Position numbers and translations under genes: made by a program
The notes under the pieces: generated by a model
The model's input: only the letters and a program-made list of their open reading frames with translations
Told to the model about the DNA's origin: nothing
Database searches by the model: none
From: Cordylochernes scorpioides
Lineage: Eukaryota; Arthropoda; Arachnida; Pseudoscorpiones; Chernetidae
Reading direction: 5' to 3'
Assembly: GCA_030710605.1 (NCBI GenBank)
Contig: CP092865.1
Span: 141,133,282-141,197,281, forward strand
Length of the DNA: 64,000 nt
Part shown: positions 45,901 to 58,220 of the stretch, in pieces
How positions within the stretch are numbered: the stretch's first letter is position 1
Layout of the letters: the number at the start of each line of letters is the position of its first letter

Positions 45901-46144
45901 CTGACACCACCGCTAATAACGTACATCGCTAACAACCTGGGATCACATGACCCCCACACTCTGATGGCAACATTCAGATTAGATCACATTCCGACTAATT
46001 ATCTCCACAAATTAAATTCCACCGAGATATCGAATGTTCAGGTAGCAACCAAATTTTTCGTCGCTTCCATAGAATGTAACTATAACTCAGTCAATATTTG
46101 CCATTGAAGTTGTCCCATTCTGTATTCATCTGCTCTGTTTACCT

Positions 46145-46167
46145 CTCTCTCTCTCTCTCTCTCTCTG
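46145..46167 (+). repeat. (CT)n microsatellite
   Basis: About eleven CT units. Confidence 0.9.
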
Positions 46168-46469
46168 TGACCTCTCATATTACGAAATCCTTTAATTAGT
46201 TTTCAATTCAATTTCCTGATATTTACCACAGGGTTATTCTTTGTTGTATTGAAGAGTCTTATGTTACCTTGCTTAAGAAAATATGGCAAATATTTCGCCT
46301 CTCTTCAATCCATTACATACTTATGTGTACATTGAAATATGTAAATACATTATATAATTTAACAAATATATATTCACTTTTAATCATTATTAAATATAAA
46401 CATTTTGACCGTTTATATTTTCGACGCCATTTTTTAAAAAATCATATATATATATATATATATATAATA

Positions 46470-46815
46470 GGTGCTCCTTTGTATCAATCCATTCATAATG
46501 CTAATTATACAATTCGCACTATTTTTCCAAACGGAATTCCTACACAGTTCCATCCAAATTTTGTCGTCACTCAATTTGCCACATCACACTGAAAATTCCA
46601 GAAATACTTGCATAAAAGAGTCAATCAGAAGCACCAATTTTTTCCTGCGGAGAAACTGAACAAACTGCTCTTCACCTTATCTACGACTGTCCGAACTTTA
46701 AAGAAGTGAGACATCGATTGTTCCCTGATCTAAATCATTTAACTCTCTTACCTCAGCCACTTTGTCTATATAAATTTTATGAACTCTGTCGAATAATATA
46801 TGTAAATTTGTGAAT
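46470..46815 (+). pseudogene. LINE ORF2 C-terminal remnant
   Basis: One frame reads SCGETEQTALHLIYDCPNF, the C-x(n)-H-x-C zinc-knuckle region typical of the C-terminus of R1/Jockey-type ORF2, then stops. The part before it is frameshifted. Only the last ~100 residues remain, followed by an AT-rich tail. Confidence 0.55.
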
Positions 46816-47227
46816 ATTTAATTCTAAGTTCTAATTTGTTTATTGTTTTGTTTGTTTCCTATGTAATAGGCGCAAATATTTCAATATCGCGCCTGGTTGA
46901 TTAATAAAATGAAAAATATTATTTTATAAATATATAATATATAAATATAATAAAAAATATATATTTTATTTGTATCTCAGTCTCATAATAATGTATTTAA
47001 ACTTTATTTGACGATATGATTCTTTTTAAAATAAATCAATTTTCTTCTGCCCTTACTGCAATGATAAATAATGGGAGGGCCTGGCTCATCAGTGGTGAAC
47101 CCTCCCAACCGTTTCAAATCATCTCTCCCTCTCGTGTAGCTAACACCCTCCTGGATCTTTTCGCGTCTTCTGCCCTGGTCTCACTTCTAGGTGACATTCA
47201 ACCTGCCACCAAACCACCAAGCGCAAT

Positions 47228-47335
47228 GACAGCTAGAGCTTGTAGTACGACATATATATACATATTGTATATATACATATACACATATTGTATATATACA
47301 TATTGTATATATACATATGTATATATATATTGTTG
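47228..47335 (+). repeat. TATACATATTG microsatellite
   Basis: Compound TATACATATTGTATA repeats; nothing coding. Confidence 0.8.
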
Positions 47336-47699
47336 TGTTTATAGGATGCTTTATACATAGGAGTGTTCAACATAGAAACATCAAGACTGATGTAACTTCA
47401 AAATGGCGTTCAATAAAATCTACTACCGGAAAAGAAGGGCGCGGCACCCAGTAAGGTCGAATAACCGGTCATTGATAAGTCAAAACAACTTAGGAAGGAT
47501 GTGGATAGGTCATTCCAGTCTTTGATTGGACAACAAATCCGCCACATCTGACGTCATCATTAACATATAAGCTAGGTTCCTTCTGAGCCCACAGGAGCAT
47601 AGGGATAAGACAGGAAAGTATTAGGTCATCATGTTGCTCGATTGACCAGAGAGATCCCAGGACTTCCACAGTCCACTTCACCTTCCCGGGTGATGCCCC

Positions 47700-48040
47700 C
47701 TCTAAAACCGAGGTAACCATGTTCCTATGGTCTTCATTTATTTTCACGCTAGTGCGCTCCCACTCTGGCCCATGACTGCATATTGGATAAGGAGCCCACT
47801 GTGACATTGTCGGCTTCACACATTACAACATATTAATATATAGTGTCTAGTTTTGACGTTTAATTTGACGGGAGAGGAGCCCTATGCATTTTTAGATCAA
47901 TTTCCTCCCGGAAAATTTTTCATATATATATATGTGTGTGGAGCCGACAACGCATCACAGTGGGCTCCTCAACCAGCATGCAGTCATGGTCCGGAGTAAG
48001 AGCGCACTAGCGTGAAGATAATTGAAGACCACACTCATAA
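47700..48040. repeat. Imperfect fold-back repeat, ~105-bp arms
   Basis: The arms 47715-47820 and 47938-48040 are about 80 percent reverse complements, sharing CACGCTAGTGCGCTC, CATGACTGCAT and AGGAGCCCACTGTGA. The loop is AT-rich. Likely a MITE; no TA or longer duplication is obvious. Confidence 0.6.
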
Positions 48041-48289
48041 GAACATTGTATATATATATATATGATATTATATATTATAGTATTTTTTAAATTCATATTG
48101 ATTTTTTTAAATAATTAGTGAGAGAGATAATATTATGCTATTTTTATATCATCAAGGTAAAACTTTCATAAGGTTTAGGGGACCAGCTATAACTCTAGAC
48201 CCGTTGGTAGAACGGACAATCGGGTGATCCCAATGGCTTCCCGAAAAACCAAGAAATGGGTATTTAAGGCCAAACTTGCGTAAATACGC

Positions 48290-48883
48290 TTATATATAAA
48301 TGAATGTCTGTTTGTCTGTATTCGATAGATTAAAAAAAACATACATCCAATCGCCGTGAAAATATGGGAAATTATTAGGTATATTCCCTGGAAGGTTTTG
48401 AAAAATTTGTTTAAAAATTAGAGTTGGGGTTCTAGCACTACTAAGATAAAGTTCACCATCAATCATAAAATATTATTCATTTCATGATGATATTTAATAA
48501 TTAAAAAATGATTGTTCAATTGAAATTCGTTTGCAATATTGTTTAATATCACAAGTGAAAAGCATGTTTATTCCACCATCAACTATGTATATCTATGTTT
48601 TGTACATATGTTGTTTTCAAATGGCATATATGTAGGGATAATTTTATTGTTAATTTTCATTTTGTTGTATTGAATACATTTGATTATTAATAAATTATGT
48701 TTTGCAAACACAGCAACGAGTGAACGGGTACAGCTAGGTGGAGCAGAGTATCAAACATAAAGTTATCTTGACAAGTATAGATTCAGTAGGGATTGGATGT
48801 TTGCTAGAATCGTTTTAACAAATGTTCATTTGGCAAACTTTTACTCGGGTAAAAACCGGTCGAAGACGGGTACATTCGCTAGT
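48290..48883 (+). mobile_element. Non-autonomous Helitron-like element
   Basis: Ends with a degraded hairpin CCGGTCGAAGACGGG, eight bases, then CTAGT (48879-48883), the same arrangement as at 40265 and 57329 in reverse. The left part begins near TATATATAAATGAATGTCTG, as in many arthropod Helitron-like repeats. No protein. Confidence 0.4.
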
Positions 48884-50320
48884 AGATAATATTGATTAGA
48901 TTAGCTATAATATTTGTATTAGAAGGAAGAGGGAGCATGGGTAGAAAGAGGTCACCTTAAGTCAGCTCGCCCCAGGCGTACACAAACCTCGGGGCGGCCT
49001 CTGACGACACACATTCAATTCCAGACATTGGGACAATCGATCAAATAGTAATTACACTCCAGTAATGGGTGTTCATATGAACGCATTATTGAATTAAATA
49101 GATCCCGTGAATGTGTTACGAAATTTTAATTAATTCTGTAATTACATTATCTATAATACAAGTACAAGAATTTTAAATGTAATTTACTTATAATAGCTTT
49201 GATTAAGAAACCATGTTTTGCGAAAGAGCATTGTTCGATTTAAATTCTTGAAATTATATGTATGTACCTCTACAGACTAATAAACTTATATCCATAGGTT
49301 CCCTAAACACCTCTAAGCTGCCTTCCATAGTAAATACAGGGTATATAAGAGAACCAATCCAATAAAATAGTAGAGAGCGGTCTGGAGATTAATTTGACAA
49401 AACCGTTAAGAGGGCTCATCACTGATGATCCAAGCTTTCTCATTCAATAACTTTTATCATTGCAGTAAGGTCCGTAGAGATAATATTTGATATGTGAAAA
49501 GAAACACACTGTCAAAAATAATTATTACAAATTTTAACGATAGATGGCAATTGATGTAAGATATAATTTGCTAATAAAAGTTTTCCTTGTTCCAAAATCA
49601 CTTTATTAAGTACCGCTCAAAAAGAGCAACCTAGTTTATGATATTTGCAACAATAAATAATATGTGAAGGTTATTCACATATTTAACAAAATGTTAACGC
49701 GGGATTCGACCCCGGTTCATGTCTGTCGGGAATCGAGGGTGTTACCCACTCGTCCACAGACTCTGTTTTTTTTTTTTTTTTTGCTAATACAAGTAAATTG
49801 TATATTATATATATCAGACTTTTTTTAATTGTAAAATAATATTCAGAAAAAGGCATCTCCCCCCCCCCCCCCTTATCGTGCAACTGAAACTTGCTGATGG
49901 CTTGCGCCCTCTATCGGAATAAATATCAACTATTCTAGTTGATTTTTAATTATTCCAGAATTGGCCAAATTGCAATTCTTGATTAATCAAGTAAAGCTAA
50001 CCACCGACGCGTTTCGGGCTATAAGGAGATGCATTTTTTATTAATTTATGCACCTTATCCCAGTACAATATCACATTTGTACTATTTTTTCACAGTAAAA
50101 TAATAGTTAAATAGGATTTTTTTTTCAAATGTTCAATTTAGATAAAATGTTGAAGTACATAAAGCCTTTCGTACAACCTAGTGAACCCAATACTGAGTTG
50201 TGGAAACATAATGGCATCCCTGTAGTTTACACTAGTTGTACATTACATAGAGTAAACTGTACACAAAGCGCCATCTGTTTTATAAATATGGAATTATTTT
50301 GTGCTTTTTCTAAAAATTAA
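48884..50320. other. AT-rich stretch with homopolymers, no gene
   Basis: Contains a T-run (about 49768-49784) and a C-run (about 49858-49872). Around 50005-50025 the minus strand has GCCCGAAACGCGTCGG, resembling the GAAA side of the hammerhead-like repeats, without the CUGANGA side. The frame 50129-50320 is short and unrecognised. Confidence 0.5.
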
Positions 50321-50321
50321 T

Positions 50322-50438
50322 ATACACTCATAGACAAAATTAAGGGATGTCTTTTAGCATGTATATCGGGATTCAGACAATAACTCTGAAAGCTATTTGA
50401 TACACAGTGACCTTTATTGAAGACACACCAGATATATA
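50322..50438 (+). mobile_element. Truncated mariner-type MITE
   Basis: TACACTCATAGACAAAATTA followed by the same interior as 36468-36680 (GCATGTATATCGGGATTCAG, GACCTTTATTGAAGACAC). The right terminal repeat is missing. Confidence 0.7.
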
Positions 50439-50956
50439 TATCCCTATATATAAAAGTCAGTGTATGTATGTATGTATGTGAGAACGGATGCTCAGCAAGA
50501 ATCGTCGGCTCCAGCTAAGTACTTTCTATCTTTGTATTTTTATCTTTTTTTTTCTAACTTTAATACTTAAAACACTTAAAGTAAACTAAGATAGAAACTT
50601 AAATTAACTTTGAAAATAGGAATAGAGGAAATAAATGATGAAATTTACTATAATTTTGATATTACTTAATTTATACTTGATTAATAAAAGGCTATGCCCG
50701 ACTTCTAACTATGGAAATTATGTCAGTAACGATAAATATGCAAATCGACTATTGAAATTGATCTAACTTACATCAAAAATACAATTACTAAGATAGATAC
50801 TTGTTCTAGAAAATATAATCTTAGACGAAAAATATATATTCTCCTACTTATCTCGGGTATTGAACAAAATCCTGGATTAAATACACTTAGCAGACAACAC
50901 TTGATTCCAGCCCGGATAAGAATATCCGAGAACTAATTGTTGCCCTCTCTGACAAG

Positions 50957-51562
50957 ATGGAAGATTGGCATGGTAAACTAGAGACAAAGTTATCTTCTGT
51001 TGAACAAGGAATAGAGAAACTGGATCGTCGCATACAACAGTTAGAAACAATGATGGATAACACTGCGAAATCAGTCTCGATGAACTCGGAGAAAATACGA
51101 GAAATGGATACTCGAATAGAATTTTTGGAAATGAAAATGAGGGAAAATAACCTAATTTTCCATGGAGTAGAAGGAAATGAGGGTGAGAATCCCGAAGAAT
51201 CCTACTCCACTATGAAACAGATAATTGCCGACAAGATGCAGATACCGGAGGAAATTAATATCTTACAATGCCGTCGGCTGTCCAAAAGGGCTTGGGCTCC
51301 ACTCCTTGTTAGCATTCCTGACCACAATGAAAGAATAAAACTATTTAAGAATGCATTTAAGCTTAGAAACTTTAAAATATACATAAGTAAAGACTACACT
51401 CTTGGGATCAGAGAACAACGTAGAATATTGATCGCCAAAAGAAAAGAACTTTTAACAAGTGGAACTTTTGCGAAATTAAGAGACAACAAGTTGATTGTCG
51501 CAGGCATAAAGTACCAAGTCGTAAATGGAAAAATTGTCAGTCCAAATGGGGCTGAATTATAG
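50957..51562 (+). CDS. LINE ORF1 (coiled coil plus RNA-binding domain)
   Basis: 201 aa. Residues ~5-70 form a likely coiled coil (KLETKLSSVEQGIEKLDRRI and following heptads). ENNLIFHGVEGNEGE then begins the RRM-like domain seen in L1/Tx1-type and other ORF1 proteins. Such proteins bind the element's RNA and act as chaperones in the ribonucleoprotein particle. The frame is intact. It lies 5' of the endonuclease/RT remnants at 51890-53424, with the order expected of a LINE. Confidence 0.8.
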   Translation: MEDWHGKLETKLSSVEQGIEKLDRRIQQLETMMDNTAKSVSMNSEKIREMDTRIEFLEMKMRENNLIFHGVEGNEGENPEESYSTMKQIIADKMQIPEEINILQCRRLSKRAWAPLLVSIPDHNERIKLFKNAFKLRNFKIYISKDYTLGIREQRRILIAKRKELLTSGTFAKLRDNKLIVAGIKYQVVNGKIVSPNGAEL

Positions 51563-51889
51563 CAAATAAACAAAAATAATCTAGAGAAAAAAATTAAATA
51601 TTTAAAAATAAATAAATCTAACCAACATATACCTTTTGATGGAAATCAAAACAAAGCCTGTCCACCCAATAAAACACTTAAATCTAATATAAACTTTACA
51701 ATTACACACCCACGAATCGATGTTGACAGCTCAGAAACTTTACAGCCATTGCAAAATAAAATACATACAAATAAATGTTCACAAAAAAAGTTCTGAGATC
51801 AAAAAGATAAAAGATTTCACTATAAAAGCTAAAAAAACCTTATACATGTAATTCTAATTACTTGAAACCTGCTGAATGTAAAAATTCTA

Positions 51890-53424
51890 TTGACATTTTA
51901 TACTGGAACATAAATGGATACATGAGAGCTAGTTCATTGTTTGATATTCTCGATTTATCGACCGCAATATACAAGTTGACATACATGAATTTACTATTTA
52001 TGAATCGCTGGCTATAAGATGCTGCAAGACTGGAAGACCGTCTGATGGAATACTGGTCGGAATCAGTAAAATGCTTGAAAATTATATTTACAAAATAGTA
52101 ATTGAGCCTAACTGGATTTCAATTTGTTTTAAACAAACCTCTGTATGTAAACTACGTATACTAGTCGCATATTTACCACCTGGTGATACTTTTAAACTCA
52201 ACTTAAACAAACTATTTAGGTTTATTGAGGAAATATTATTATGTGGCTATGAAATAATGCTGGCGGGTGACCTTAACATTCGAACGGGATCTATGGGCGG
52301 TTTTCACAATGTATTTGCGCTCTCTTCAAATATTTTCTCACATCGTAATTCCAGTGATAAGATGATCTCTCCAAATGCAACCCATTTTTTTGAGTTCCTC
52401 GACAACAGTTTACTGACAATATTAAATGGCAGATCGATAGCAGATCAAAATGGCAGTTTTACTTACATCTCAGACCGTGGCTCTTCGGTCTTGGATTACT
52501 TTGTGGTGAACCCCTTGCTTTTGGATATAATTGAGAACTTCCAAGTCGAATGCTCTCCATACTCGGACCATCTCCCTATCACCTTGTCTGCCCTTATAGT
52601 GCCCGGTTCTGATCGCAGAATTACTTCATTACAGTCGATGGTGAATTACTCGAGACATACAAGTCCAACACCTTTAACAAGTTATAGATGGATACATGAG
52701 AACTCACAGTTTTTCTCGCAGGCACTAAATGAAATACACCTGAATTGGAATCACTAAATAGATAGTACAATGAGGCTTTTAACTGATAAAATCATTGATA
52801 CTATGGGCAAAGCGGGGATGCAGAGAAGATCTAAAACATCGAACCCAAATTCAAAGTTCTGGTTTGATCGAGACTGTTATCTAACAAAAAAGAATACTAA
52901 ATCCCATCTTAAAATCTACATAAAATTAAAAAAAAGAAACAGACCGTGTTAACTATATTTCAAAAAAGAAATTCTATGCTGCATTAATTAGAGATAAAAA
53001 GAAAAAATACTACCAATCATTGCATGTAAATTTATCAAGCAATACTCATGACTCTAAAAACTTTTGGAAAACAATAAGCATTTATAAAAAAAGAAGTTTC
53101 ATTCAAGGAAACATTTCGCTTCAAGAATGGCACCAATTTTACGTCAAACTACTCTCATCTGAAACATCAACAGAATATATCCTTCCTATGTTAAATACGC
53201 TTTCAGTGGATACAGGCTTATTGGCGGAAATTACAATGAAGGAGATAATAGAAGAAATCTCGCGTTTAAAGAACTGTAAGGCAGCTGGAATCGACGAGAT
53301 ACCGAACGAAGCAATTAAGCTCCTTCCCCACAGTTACTTACTGTTACTAAAGGATCTATACAACAGAATACTAAGATCAGCTGTATTCCCATCCTCCTTC
53401 TCGAAGTCTATTATTCGTCCGATT
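51890..53424 (+). pseudogene. LINE ORF2: AP-endonuclease and start of reverse transcriptase, cut by gap
   Basis: The endonuclease starts near ILYWNINGYM (about 51900) and shows LAGDLNIRTG (~52265), SVLDYFVVNPLL (~52490) and PYSDHLPITL (~52560), which correspond to the catalytic Asp, Asn and His motifs of APE-type LINE endonucleases. It is broken by frameshifts near 51980 and 52050, by a stop at 52757, and by a further break at 52950. The RT begins with KNCKAAGIDEIPNEAIK (~53275) and is interrupted by the N run after SIIRPI. Together with ORF1 this is a near-complete but decayed LINE. Confidence 0.8.
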
Positions 53425-53524
53425 NNNNNNNNNNNNNNNNNNNNNNNNNNNNNNNNNNNNNNNNNNNNNNNNNNNNNNNNNNNNNNNNNNNNNNNNNNNN
53501 NNNNNNNNNNNNNNNNNNNNNNNN
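53425..53524. other. Assembly gap (100 N)
   Basis: A placeholder gap. The left side ends inside a LINE RT and the right side begins inside a GPCR exon on the opposite strand. The LINE does not continue across it. Confidence 0.99.
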
Positions 53525-53573
53525 ACCTGTGTTTCTTCTCTCTCCTCCACCAGCGGTACAGGTCCTGCTGCAC
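53525..53573 (-). CDS. Class B GPCR exon: helix 8 / C-tail start (cut by gap)
   Basis: The minus strand after acceptor TTCAG reads VQQDLYRWWRREKKHR and then meets the gap. Secretin-family receptors have this basic, Trp-rich helix 8 directly after the TM7 signature CFLN-x-EV. It joins the 55500-55317 exon in phase 0, giving NRE then V. Its C-terminal remainder should lie in the gap. Confidence 0.85.
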
Positions 53574-54796
53574 CTGAACACACAGATATACCATTATAAT
53601 ATACGTATCTTTACTGTACAAATATGTGATTAATAATGTATTTATATATGGTGTGTCCGTATTATCCTCCCGTTAATTGGATCTCTTTGTTTCCTAACGC
53701 CTCATCCCACCTCTGAAATAGAGAACATCTCCAATCAAGAACCTTAGTGCTGAAATGAAGCTATATATGGGGTTTTAACTTTTAATTGGACAATTTTTAA
53801 ATTATATTCAGACATTTTTCATTTTTATTTAGAAATTTCAATTTTAATTTAGACACATCGACTTTTCTATAAAAAGTCCATGTGTCTAAATTAAAATGAA
53901 AAGTGTCTAAATATAAATTAAAATTGTCTGATTAAACGTTTAAAAACCTATATATAAAATATTACTATATGAAAATAAATAGCACGTCACTTATAAGAAT
54001 ATATGAAAAACCTAGCGCCAGCTGTTGACCGTCTCCGCAAAAATATCAGACTCGTATCATTGACAAAGCCACAACACCAACTTTGGAAAATTAAGAAGCA
54101 CCACCTCGAGACTATGGCTTCGAGCTCATGGTCCTCTTCAATTCAGAGCGGTCTTTTATTTTCATTAGAAATGAAAATTTCGTGAATCTCGTGAAGTTCT
54201 AATGAAATCAAAGCCCTCCCAGCACTGACAAGGGTCATTAAACCGAACCATGATTCTCGGGTGAGCGCTTCTCACTTGCCAAGGCTGGTTAGGTTTTGTC
54301 ACCAGTCTACTAATTTGCAGAAACGATAAAAAAAAAGAGCGCTTTCTATTTCTTTCAAGCATTTTGATAATTTTTTCATGGAAAACGGCTGATCAACCGG
54401 AGAGATGTGGAAAACCCCTTTTTGGAATTTTTGGTCTCAAGACAACTAGACTTTTATTCAAATGTTACCATAACGTTGGCATAAGTGCGGTGATTCTAAT
54501 GGTGCCTATTTTGTTTAAATAAACTTATTTTTACCTTAAATATGGTGTCCTTAATTGGTCGCTTCCAAACGGCCATTATTTATGTGACAACCTGATATAT
54601 ATAGCTTCTTACACATTCTCTCTGGCTTTATTGCCATTTTATGTAACTAATGTTACAATGTGTGTAACCTCTAAATAACGCTTGTTTTATGTGTGTAAAA
54701 AAAATTAAATTGTTGTTGATTTTTAAATATATATTCTAGAATATATTGGCTACACAAATACCATTTCTTTTGATTAATCCAGAAAATACAAAATTT
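53574..54796. other. Intron sequence, no gene
   Basis: AT-rich intron between GPCR exons. Around 53800-53935 there is a short imperfect inverted repeat (AATTTAGACACATCGAC region and its mirror). No reading frame is recognisable. Confidence 0.6.
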
Positions 54797-54826
54797 TACG
54801 TGTTTCAAGCTTTTTGCCTTCTTCAG
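54797..54826 (-). ncRNA. Hammerhead-ribozyme-like motif
   Basis: The minus strand reads CTGAAGA, AGGC, AAAAA, GCTT, GAAA, then CACGT. CUGANGA and GAAA are exact, and stem II (AGGC/GCTT) has three Watson-Crick pairs and one wobble. It lies inside a small dispersed repeat in the GPCR intron. Confidence 0.45.
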
Positions 54827-55316
54827 CGTGATGCATGCAGTACCTCAAAGACCGAAAAATTTGGATCTTGAGGCTTTCTTAAAAATCGTGAAATGGCTAT
54901 TAAAGGACACCAATATGCGAGAATATACACAATTATCTAACCAGCTATGGATTGTCCATACAGTTTACATGTGGCCAACATGGATTTAAATGTAATTCTA
55001 ATGGTTGCATCTCAGTAATAAGATAACGAGGCCACTTCCTGTTGAGGTAGGTATTTAGCAAAATAAGTTCCATATTTATGTTAAGGAATCCTATCAGGAG
55101 AGACTAACACTCATCTCTCTCGTGTCTGAAAATTGCGAAAAATAGTTTTAAATACCTAATCAAGTAATTCTAAAGGTTACTTCGCTAATTTTGAACTGTC
55201 TATACTTAGAAGAAACGCCCGCAGAAGAGCTTTTAACTCGAAAGTTTGCGAAGATCAATAAATTGGCTAAAGAAACTTTTAAGGAGTACTTAATTAAGAA
55301 CTTTATAAAAACTCAC

Positions 55317-55500
55317 CTCCCTGTTAAGGAAACAGTAGAGCAAGGCTAAGACAAGTCCTTGACAGCTGGCAAGGCCGTTGATGGACAGTGACCAGGCGGC
55401 GAAGACTTCCCAGGACTGTGTCAGAGGTCCGGGGATCAGCTCCAGCAGGTTGGTCAGTCCTAGAAGTGGGATTAGGAGGAGTCCAGCACGTAGACAGCGT
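55317..55500 (-). CDS. Class B GPCR exon: TM6-ECL3-TM7
   Basis: The exon runs from 55500 to 55317 (184 bases), between acceptor CATGTGGCAG and donor GTGAGT. The first base completes an Arg codon begun in the TM5 exon. It contains RAGLLLIPLLGLTNLL (TM6, the PLLG signature) and ASCQGLVLALLYCFLNRE (TM7, the QG-x(7)-YCFLN-x-E signature). PLLG-x-TNLL is reminiscent of invertebrate PDF receptors. An alternative acceptor at 55520 would break the phase with the TM5 exon. Confidence 0.9.
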
Positions 55501-55754
55501 CTGCCACATGACAGGTGCAGCTGAAATTTGTGTTCTGAATAATTCGACAATTTTCATCCTTCCATTTAGTATTGGTTAATTTCACCTCAGAAAAGAATCT
55601 GTCAACCAAGAACAGCGAAAGTTCTTTTCCAAATATCACTCAGTTAGATTTGGTAGCTGGCATTGACAAACTCAAGCCCAAGATGTACTTGTAGGTGGTC
55701 GCTTTTACTACAGCTAGGGTAGTGGGACATCGTGAAGAGGAGAAGTCCATTTAC

Positions 55755-55840
55755 CTGAAGAAAAACATCTCGCTGGAGATGGAGCTCCGCAGCTTGACAT
55801 AGATGATGTAGACAATGTTAAGGAGGATGGTCAGATTGAC
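55755..55840 (-). CDS. Class B GPCR exon: TM5/ICL3
   Basis: 86 bases between acceptor GTGTCCAG and donor GTAAAT. They encode VNLTILLNIVYIIYVKLRSS, matching the family TM5 pattern N-L-x-x-x-x-N-I and K-L-R, then ISSEMFFF and the first two bases of an Arg codon. It joins the ECL2 exon in phase 0 and the TM6 exon in phase 2. ICL3 is short, as is usual in this family. Confidence 0.9.
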
Positions 55841-57006
55841 CTGGACACACGTTTGTCCATTACCACTGTTGAATTGCATATGACACAACGTTGTATTCAT
55901 TCCATTAATACATTTAACATAGTCATTTCATTTTTTGCACTAACCTTATTTCAATTGGCATGCTGATATAACATAATATAATATTCATTGTTTATATATA
56001 TATATAAAGGTTTAATAATATTCAAGGAAAGTTATAGAGAATCTTGATGTCGAATTGAGAGAATAATGTCAGTATAGCAAGCTATTACTGAACGATAAAG
56101 TAGAATTGAATATAATTTATATTTAATTCTACTTATATATATATCGTATATTTTAAACTGTATAATAATGACACTTTTAGTATATGTGTAAGAGAATCAG
56201 AGGCTGGATCTCAAAAGTATTGTTCAATTAACAATAATATTATATTAAGATGACAAGGAACAAAGAGAGTCAAACAAAAGGCAAGCGTAGGGGCAGACAA
56301 CAAAGCAAACTGAAACTTATATACAGGTACGGCCGGAGCGGCGCCAGGTCACGTGATGTCTGGCAGGAAGCTGGCGTTGCTATGGCAACAGCCGATGTGC
56401 GAGTCACTCTCCAACAATATGCCACATATCTCCCAATTAGTTAGAGCCGATACCTTAAAATATCCTACCTTCTATTAAAATGTTCACTGTTTCTATTTAC
56501 TACCACTCCATATTTTGTATATAAACTATTTGTATTTAAACCCCCTTGTTGTATGTAAAACTAAAAATGGTGACGTCAAAAATAAAGATCCAAAGAGTGT
56601 TCGGTCAGCTGGTGGCAGGGACAGAGGAGAGGAAAAAAGCCAACGCTCAGCCCATGTGGGACCCCAGGGACTTTTATAGACGACCCTTGAAAAACAGGAC
56701 AGGTTTTGGCAGGGGGTCAGCAGATGATTCTAGGGGGTGTCTCTCGGCAGACGGCTTCTGTCTAACATACAGTCTCTCCCTCCATGTCTCGGCGATAATC
56801 ATCCAAATTTGTGTCATGGCCTATACCTCTGTCCCGTGGGCTGCACCCGATCACTCTCTGTGCTAACATCTAACCCTGCCTCTGCTTCTTGTTGTCCTCG
56901 TGTGGGAAGAACATCAACACTCGCCTCGCGTACACGACTGCCAGTTCATCCATACGTCGGCATATTTGCAACAGTATTACATATATATAAGTTTTTTTTT
57001 CATATA
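55841..57006. other. Intron sequence, no gene assigned
   Basis: AT-rich until about 56240, then more GC-balanced from 56240 to 57000 with short frames on the plus strand (56250-56444, 56546-56866) that have no known domain. This second half directly adjoins the solo LTR. Confidence 0.45.
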
Positions 57007-57311
57007 TGTCATAATATATGCTCTTCCAGGATTAATAAAACAATCCAACAGCCAACGAGAGAGAGATGGGCAGCTAAAGTTAAGAAAACTAACTTACGAC
57101 CATTTTTTGGCCACATTCCTGAGGGGGGCGTCACCACCTGGCGCTTATCTTTTGTTAGCCCCGCTTGTGTACACAGGGAAAAACAGTCGTTCAGTAGATA
57201 ACGTCTCGCTCGCCACCACTTTCTCTCTCGGCTGGCTGCCTGGATTTTGCCTCTAATAACTCGTCGTGTGATTTTTTCTCTCCTCACCACATTTACCACT
57301 ATATTGTCACA
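57007..57311 (-). repeat. Solo LTR of the non-autonomous LTR family
   Basis: Reverse-oriented relative of the 37227 and 39934 LTRs. It begins TGTCATAATATATGCTC and ends CCACTATATTGTCACA, and includes the G/C-run region and the CAACAGCCAACGAGAGAG block. TATA flanks both ends. No partner LTR is nearby, so it is probably a recombination product. Confidence 0.75.
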
Positions 57312-57328
57312 TATATATATATATATAT

Positions 57329-57380
57329 ACTAGCCGAATGACCCGGGCAACGCCCGGGTTTTACCCGATTAAATGCTTTT
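57329..57380 (-). mobile_element. Helitron-like 3' end
   Basis: The minus strand has CCCGGGCGTTGCCCGGG, a perfect GC hairpin, then TCATTCGG and CTAGT next to an AT microsatellite. A second, weaker terminus with GAATGACCCGGCTTCGCCCG follows at about 57441-57470, suggesting nested or tandem ends. Confidence 0.5.
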
Positions 57381-58060
57381 ATTCAAATACTATTCGTTAC
57401 AATTATAAATTGGCGCCGTGGATGTCATTCTTGAATTCTCTAGACGAATGACCCGGCTTCGCCCGAGAATTACCCCGAGTGCAATTTCCTTCATACTGAA
57501 AGTGAATCAATAATAAATAGTAGAAGTGCCATAGAAGAGCAACACAGAAGTAACACATAAACCACAGGCAAAAAGTGTGTGTGATGGCAAAAATTGTATT
57601 ATATTAGTGTTTAGCTATTTGATTTAATTATTTTTTGCAATGCATTTAGTTGTTTCAAAATCAATATAGTTTAAATAGATGGCAGCTTTTCCACCCAACC
57701 TCCGAGGTACCCGCCCCAGCGCACTAACCCTTGAAATTGCCTGAGTTGAGTGAGTGACTACGATGGATCTTGACTGTGATGCCCATCTTCTCAGTAAAAA
57801 TAAGTAAAAATAGGTTTATAAAAAATATTAATCCAAAATACTGGCATGTAAATATTTTCCTGTAAAAAATAAAGAGCACATGGAAATTAGGCAGACATAT
57901 GTGTTTGCTAGTGACTGCGACTGCATTTTAAACCATTAAAAAAAAGAGAGATAAAAAAAAAACGAAGGCCAGAAAAAAATAATAAAAAATTAGAAAGTGA
58001 TTATTTACATACAGTAAATACTCTAAATACTCAGTAAATACAGTTTTTTTGCATTGTGTG

Positions 58061-58220
58061 CACTTACCGTAACTTGACACGTGACTTAACGTGACAGAAT
58101 TGATGACTCTGATACTTGTATATATGATTTTTAAATTTTTACTTACCGTAACTTGACACGTGACTTAACGTGACAGAATTGTGCATGACTCTGATAACTG
58201 TATATATTAATTTTTTTTTA
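58061..58220 (+). repeat. 79-bp tandem duplication
   Basis: ACTTACCGTAACTTGACACG begins at 58062 and again at 58141, with near-identical following sequence (TTAACGTGACAGAATTG, GACTCTGATA). Non-coding intron sequence. Confidence 0.85.

Noticed and set aside
47490..47819. 109-aa minus-strand frame
   Set aside because: It overlaps one arm of the fold-back repeat; no known domain; probably chance.
53425..53524. Continuation of the LINE RT across the gap
   Set aside because: Sequence right of the gap is a receptor exon on the other strand; no RT motifs follow.
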